From the NCBI GenBank assembly GCA_040399325.1, contig JBBASJ010000048.1:1-16338 (forward strand): a stretch of DNA of 16,338 bases. The letters run 5' to 3'. The notes under the pieces are model-generated. The model was not told where the DNA came from. It searched no databases and worked only from the letters and a program-made list of their open reading frames with translations. Source of the stretch: RGUW01 sp040399325 (lineage in GTDB: Bacteria; Cyanobacteriota; Cyanobacteriia; PCC-6307; Cyanobiaceae). Below are positions 12,925 through 16,338 of this stretch, piece after piece. The position numbers and the translations under genes are program-made. Within the stretch, counting starts at the first letter, position 1. Each line of letters begins with the position of its first letter.

Positions 12925-13617
12925 TCAGGGGCAGCGCTGGGCGTTGAAGTCGCAGGCGTAGATCGCCGGCTTCTGCCAGCTCAGCGGAATCTCCAGCAGA
13001 TCGCGGCTGCCGGTGATGGCCAGCACGGCCAGCAGCACGGCCATCAGCACCGAGGCACTCACGTGCAGGCGCCGCAACTGCAGCCGCCGCGCAATCTCGG
13101 GGCGGGCCGCGGTGGTGCCCAGCAGCAGGCCGGTGAGCAACACGCCAGCCCAGTAATGGGAGGCCCAGAAACTGCCGCTCAGCGGGTTGTCAGACAGCCG
13201 CCAGATCTCGGCCTGGCTGCCCAGACCCAGCAGCCCGGCCCAACAGAGCAGGGCAAACGTGCCCCGCCACAGCGGGCGCCGCACCCGCCACAGCGCCAGC
13301 AGGCTCACTGCAACACCCACGGCCACCAGGCCCAGCTGCAGCAGCCGCGGCAGCCCACCGGCAAACGCGGCGGGGTCGGCAACAAACTTGCTGCCAAACG
13401 AATAGAGCAGGGCGATCAGCACGGCCACCACCACACCGGTGGTGATCCAGCGGCCATGGTCACTGTGCTCCTGGGCCACCTGCACCGGTTGCTTGGTGAT
13501 GCCGAGCCTGCGCTCGCGCACCCGGATCCCGAGGTGCACCGCGGCCCCCACCACCGGATACACAAACAGGATCATCAGCACCGGGTGCACCAGGGCCAAC
13601 CAATCGATCGTGGTCAC
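12925..13617 (-). CDS. DUF4079 family membrane protein
   Basis: About 230 residues, with at least five hydrophobic segments. It fits DUF4079, a cyanobacterial/plastid membrane family of unknown function. Typical features are the start WLALVHPVLMILFVYPVVGAAVHLGIRVRERR, the HSDHGRW segment before the second helix, and SHYWAGVLLTGLLLG. Several histidines near helix ends (in LVHP, EHSDHG and SHYWAG) recall b-type haem or metal ligands of cytochrome b561-like proteins, but that is speculative. The start is ambiguous: GTG 13617 gives MTTIDWLAL as in relatives I recall, whereas GTG 13650 would add 11 residues. It converges with the PilZ synthase with only 15 bp between stop codons, leaving no room for a separate terminator, and diverges from mtnD across 64 bp. 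Confidence 0.8.
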   Translation of the reverse strand: MTTIDWLALVHPVLMILFVYPVVGAAVHLGIRVRERRLGITKQPVQVAQEHSDHGRWITTGVVVAVLIALLYSFGSKFVADPAAFAGGLPRLLQLGLVAVGVAVSLLALWRVRRPLWRGTFALLCWAGLLGLGSQAEIWRLSDNPLSGSFWASHYWAGVLLTGLLLGTTAARPEIARRLQLRRLHVSASVLMAVLLAVLAITGSRDLLEIPLSWQKPAIYACDFNAQRCP

Positions 13618-13681
13618 AGGACGCTGTGTGGAAGTGTCCCTAGATTGCACCGCATCGGATGCATTGGCGACACGGCGACCG

Positions 13682-14275
13682 ATGACCCTTCTGGCGATCT
13701 ACGACCACTGCAGCAGCACCCGGGCAGACGGCCAGATCGCGCCGCTGCCCCAGCTGCTCACCAGCGATCCCGAGCTGATCGCCAGCGAGCTGCGGCAGCG
13801 CGGCATCGGCTTTGAACGCTGGCCGGCGCGCGCCACCCTGGCGCCTGACGCGGATCAGGCCGCGATCCTGGCGGCCTATGCCCCTGAGATCGCCCGGGTG
13901 CAGCAGGGCGGTGGCTACGCCACGGTCGATGCCATTCGCCTCAACCCCGACCACCCCGACCGGGTCGCCCTGCGCCAGAAATTTCTGGCCGAGCACACCC
14001 ACAGCGAAGACGAGGTGCGCTTCTTTGTCGAGGGCCAGGGGCTGTTCTGCCTGCACATCGAAGGCGAGGTGCTGCAGCTGGTCTGCCAGCAGAACGACTG
14101 GATCGCGGTGCCGGCCGGCACCCGGCACTGGTTTGACATGGGGTGCGAACCCCAGTTCTGTGCCCTGCGCTTCTTCAACAACAGCGAGGGCTGGGTGGCC
14201 ACCTTCAGTGGCGATCCCATTGCCCGGAGCTACCCGTTCCTCGATGCGCTGCTGGAGCACCAGGGCGCCCCATGA
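13682..14275 (+). CDS. mtnD: Acireductone dioxygenase
   Basis: 197-residue cupin metalloenzyme of the methionine salvage pathway. With Fe(II) it turns acireductone plus O2 into formate and the 2-keto precursor of methionine, while with Ni(II) the same protein can make CO. The cupin ligand set is complete: H105, H107 and E111 in EHTHSEDEVRFFVEGQG, and H149 in VPAGTRHWFDMG. The C-terminal ALRFFNNSEGWVATFSGDPIARSYP is typical. Length and start agree with the family. ATG 13682 lies only 65 bp from the divergent DUF4079 start. It overlaps the following membrane protein gene by 4 bp (ATGA), suggesting cotranscription and coupled translation. No other methionine salvage gene is in the window. Confidence 0.95.
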   Translation: MTLLAIYDHCSSTRADGQIAPLPQLLTSDPELIASELRQRGIGFERWPARATLAPDADQAAILAAYAPEIARVQQGGGYATVDAIRLNPDHPDRVALRQKFLAEHTHSEDEVRFFVEGQGLFCLHIEGEVLQLVCQQNDWIAVPAGTRHWFDMGCEPQFCALRFFNNSEGWVATFSGDPIARSYPFLDALLEHQGAP

Positions 14276-15252
14276 AGCTCGAGGCGAGGCGCCTGCAGCA
14301 GCTGCTGGTCTGCGTCGGCTGCCTCATGTTGCCCGGCCTCCTTGCCCGGTATGTGGGTCTGAGCGAGGCCTCGGGGGTGGTGACCATGGCCTGCCTGGGT
14401 GTGCTGGTGATCTGCGCGCGCCTGGGCTGGCGCCAGGCCCTGGGCGGCAGCGTCGCACTGGCCCTGCTCAGCGCACTGGCCCTGGTGAGCCAGCACGCGA
14501 TGGTGCCGGCCACGGCCCTGCTGGCGCTCACCGCCGCTCTGCTGGGCCTGGCGGGTCGCTGGCAGCAGCAGCCCAGCTTCTGGCTGCTGATGGTGAGCCT
14601 GGTGATGCTGATCACCGACATGCCTGTGCCCCAGGCACTCGCGGGCGAGACCGCAGCCAGGCTGTCGGCCCTGCTGCTGCTCAGCTGCAGCCTGACGACA
14701 CTGGCCCAGAGCCGGCTGGGAACCTGGACGCCCGCGACAGATCCAGCTGCGATCACCGTGCAGCACAGCTGGCGCCGCAGCGCGGCCTACGGCCTGATGC
14801 TGGCCACCACCACGGCGATCACCACCCCGATCGCCCTGAGCCATCACTGGCACACGATGGGCTTCTGGATGATCCTCAGCCCGTTTCTGGTGCTGCGCCC
14901 CCACACCCGAGAGGGATGGAACCCTGCCCTGCACCGGGCCCTGGGCACCATCGCCGGCGTGCTGCTGGTGCATGGACTGGCGCTGGCACTGCTGCCGGAA
15001 GCGCTCCTGAGGATCCTGGCCATCGTGCTGGGGACCGGCTGTGCGCTGACGGCCCTCAAAAAAGGCCATCCGGCCCTGTTTGTGCTGCTGCTCACCATGA
15101 CCACCGTGCTGTTCAACAGCACCACCACAACCCTGCTGTTGATGGCCAATGAACGGCTGCAGTCCAATGCGATCGGCATCGGCATCGCCCTCGGCGTGAT
15201 GGTCCTGGCCGAACCACTCGAGCGGCGACTGGCGCGGCGGCGGCCAGGTTGA
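14272..15252 (+). CDS. FUSC-family-like membrane protein
   Basis: 326-residue integral membrane protein in two hydrophobic halves (about 10-150 and 165-320). The second half reads RRSAAYGLMLATTTAITTPIAL...WMILSPFLVLRPHTREGWNPALHRALGTIAGVLLV, which has the FUSC/aromatic-acid-exporter pattern (W..lt..lvl.P..... ..R..GT..G). Family members are implicated in export of fusaric or aromatic acids; the substrate here is unknown. Only about 14 residues and no large cytosolic domain separate the halves, so it is a compact form (full AaeB/YccS-type proteins are about twice this length). ATG 14272 overlaps the mtnD TGA (ATGA). Coupling to methionine salvage is unexpected and may reflect cotranscription rather than shared function. 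Confidence 0.72.
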   Translation: MKLEARRLQQLLVCVGCLMLPGLLARYVGLSEASGVVTMACLGVLVICARLGWRQALGGSVALALLSALALVSQHAMVPATALLALTAALLGLAGRWQQQPSFWLLMVSLVMLITDMPVPQALAGETAARLSALLLLSCSLTTLAQSRLGTWTPATDPAAITVQHSWRRSAAYGLMLATTTAITTPIALSHHWHTMGFWMILSPFLVLRPHTREGWNPALHRALGTIAGVLLVHGLALALLPEALLRILAIVLGTGCALTALKKGHPALFVLLLTMTTVLFNSTTTTLLLMANERLQSNAIGIGIALGVMVLAEPLERRLARRRPG

Positions 15253-15275
15253 ACCAATACGCGGGCTTGATATTG

Positions 15276-15315
15276 AAAAGCGTGACAGACATCACACACG
15301 ACTTCACGCCCTTTT
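15276..15315 (+). terminator. Possible weak terminator or hairpin after the mtnD-FUSC pair
   Basis: GCGTGA (15280-15285) pairs with TCACGC (15304-15309) around an 18-base loop, bordered by AAAA (15276-15279) and CCTTTT (15310-15315). It lies 27 bp after the FUSC stop. The stem is short, the loop long and the T-run only four bases, so a functional terminator is uncertain; the reverse strand has an equivalent TTTT. Confidence 0.3.
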
Positions 15316-15346
15316 AGACAACCAATCATTCACGAGAAGTCCACCC

Positions 15347-16338
15347 GTGCCGGTACCTACCCAGAGCTCCAAGGGTCTGACGATGGCCATGATCTCCGAC
15401 ACCGGAGGTCCGATCGCCTCAGGCACCAGCTTCTACTACAACATCGGCAGCCTCAACGGCAGCTTCACGCCGACCAATTCCCTCGGACCAGGTCCGCAGG
15501 CGGTCAGCACCCTGGTGCAGAGCTGGAAACCCAGCGAGGTGTTTGCCATTGGCGACATTGCCTACAACGTGGCGGCCAGCACCACCCTCGATGCCTCGAT
15601 CGGGCAGTACTACAACAACTTCATCCACCCCTATCCATCGCCGCTCTACAGCAAGGCTCCCTATCTGAGCATTGGCGGCAACACCGTGACCCAGGGCCAG
15701 CGCCAGTGGCCCTACAACCTGTACAACTTTCCCCAAGGCTTTCCCAACCCGATCGATGCCAACGCCGCCACAGGCGGCTCACCGGATCAACGCAACCATT
15801 TCTGGACAGCCCTGGGCAACCATGACTACGGCATGGAGATTGGCTATGGCCAGATCGGCGTCACCCCCTACAACTTCAACGGTGCATTTGTTGGCAAGCC
15901 TGTTGGCCCCACCTCCGCCACGACGTTGCAGTCAACGGTCGATTACCTGCTGCCATTTCTGAAAAATCCGGAGCTGCTCGGCGACAACAGATCACGGCTG
16001 AACATTGGTTCCATCGATGACACAGGCAATCGCGGTGTCTACTACTCGATGAGCTTTGGAGGGACCAGCAGCGCACCCCTGATCGAATTTTTTCTGCTCG
16101 ACAGCGAGCGTCTCAACGTTAATGCGGGGATGGAGAAATGGAATCCCTCAGGATCAAAAACACTTGAAGATGCTGTTTACGACGCCGATGGCAACTTGGT
16201 CAGTGGTCGCTATGTCAACGCCATCAAGGATGATGCCGACTATTCACTGACCTACGACCCCAGCCTGCCCGCAAACGCGACAAACCCTGCCAATCCGCTC
16301 ATCAGCGGCAAGCCCTACGCGGGCACCACCAATGCCCC
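15347..16338 (+). CDS. Purple-acid-phosphatase-like metallophosphoesterase, 3' truncated by window end
   Basis: The first 330 codons of a calcineurin-like metallophosphoesterase. Metal motifs of the purple acid phosphatase branch appear in order: SDTGG (D18, motif DxG), GDIAY (69-73, motif GDxxY) and GNHDYG (157-162). The VxxH and GHxH motifs would lie beyond the window. The protein is rich in N, T, S, G and Y, as in extracellular proteins, but the N-terminus MPVPTQSSKGLTMAMISDTG has no signal peptide, so export by a type I (ABC/HlyD) route is possible (inference). The frame is open back to the stop at 15251; GTG 15347 is the first usable start and has GAGAAG 8 bases upstream. The second half is less GC-rich than neighbouring genes. 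The substrate is probably an extracellular phosphate ester. Confidence 0.72.
   Translation, partial: MPVPTQSSKGLTMAMISDTGGPIASGTSFYYNIGSLNGSFTPTNSLGPGPQAVSTLVQSWKPSEVFAIGDIAYNVAASTTLDASIGQYYNNFIHPYPSPLYSKAPYLSIGGNTVTQGQRQWPYNLYNFPQGFPNPIDANAATGGSPDQRNHFWTALGNHDYGMEIGYGQIGVTPYNFNGAFVGKPVGPTSATTLQSTVDYLLPFLKNPELLGDNRSRLNIGSIDDTGNRGVYYSMSFGGTSSAPLIEFFLLDSERLNVNAGMEKWNPSGSKTLEDAVYDADGNLVSGRYVNAIKDDADYSLTYDPSLPANATNPANPLISGKPYAGTTNA

Noticed and set aside
13812..15152. 446-residue plus-strand open frame across mtnD and the FUSC gene
   Set aside because: Out of frame with both recognised proteins; arginine/proline-rich translation without domain features.

Overview
The window looks like a piece of a high-GC picocyanobacterial chromosome (alpha-cyanobacterial Synechococcus/Cyanobium type). 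The evidence is the cyanobacterium-specific genes pipX and pipY, a DUF1823 protein, a DUF4079 protein and a LysR-like regulator of picocyanobacterial type, plus six copies of the HIP1 octamer GCGATCGC. Coding density is very high. There is no gene-free stretch over 300 bases; the longest gaps are about 150 bases (4800-4952 and 5433-5582). No tRNA, rRNA, CRISPR array or insertion sequence was seen.

Layout. Positions 6-3884, minus strand: peroxiredoxin, then the tightly packed run der, ecfT-like, pipX, pipY (ribosome assembly GTPase, ECF-type membrane component, NtcA/PII nitrogen-control partner, PLP-binding protein). Three of the last four genes appear to start with TTG. Positions 3930-5432, minus strand: a LysR-like regulator behind a consensus sigma-70-type promoter that overlaps an 11-bp tandem repeat, preceded by a DUF1823 gene. 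Between DUF1823 and the divergent dus gene lies a 34-bp near-perfect palindrome. Positions 5583-7366: tRNA-dihydrouridine synthase (+) and precorrin-2 C20-methyltransferase (-), whose 3' ends overlap by 52 bp.

Positions 7474-12909, plus strand, form the most distinctive block: a BcsA-like family 2 glycosyltransferase with a degenerate PilZ-like tail, an HlyD-type periplasmic adaptor, and a second BcsA-like glycosyltransferase with an intact c-di-GMP-binding PilZ signature, overlapping the adaptor gene by 4 bp. This looks like a c-di-GMP-responsive exopolysaccharide synthesis and export module with two synthases. It lacks bcsB, bcsC and bcsZ and resembles adaptor-plus-synthase systems more than classical bcs operons.

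Positions 12925-16338: a DUF4079 membrane protein (-), then divergently mtnD (acireductone dioxygenase of methionine salvage) overlapping a FUSC-type membrane protein by 4 bp. Last is the 5' part of a purple-acid-phosphatase-like metallophosphoesterase, apparently without an N-terminal signal peptide and running off the window.
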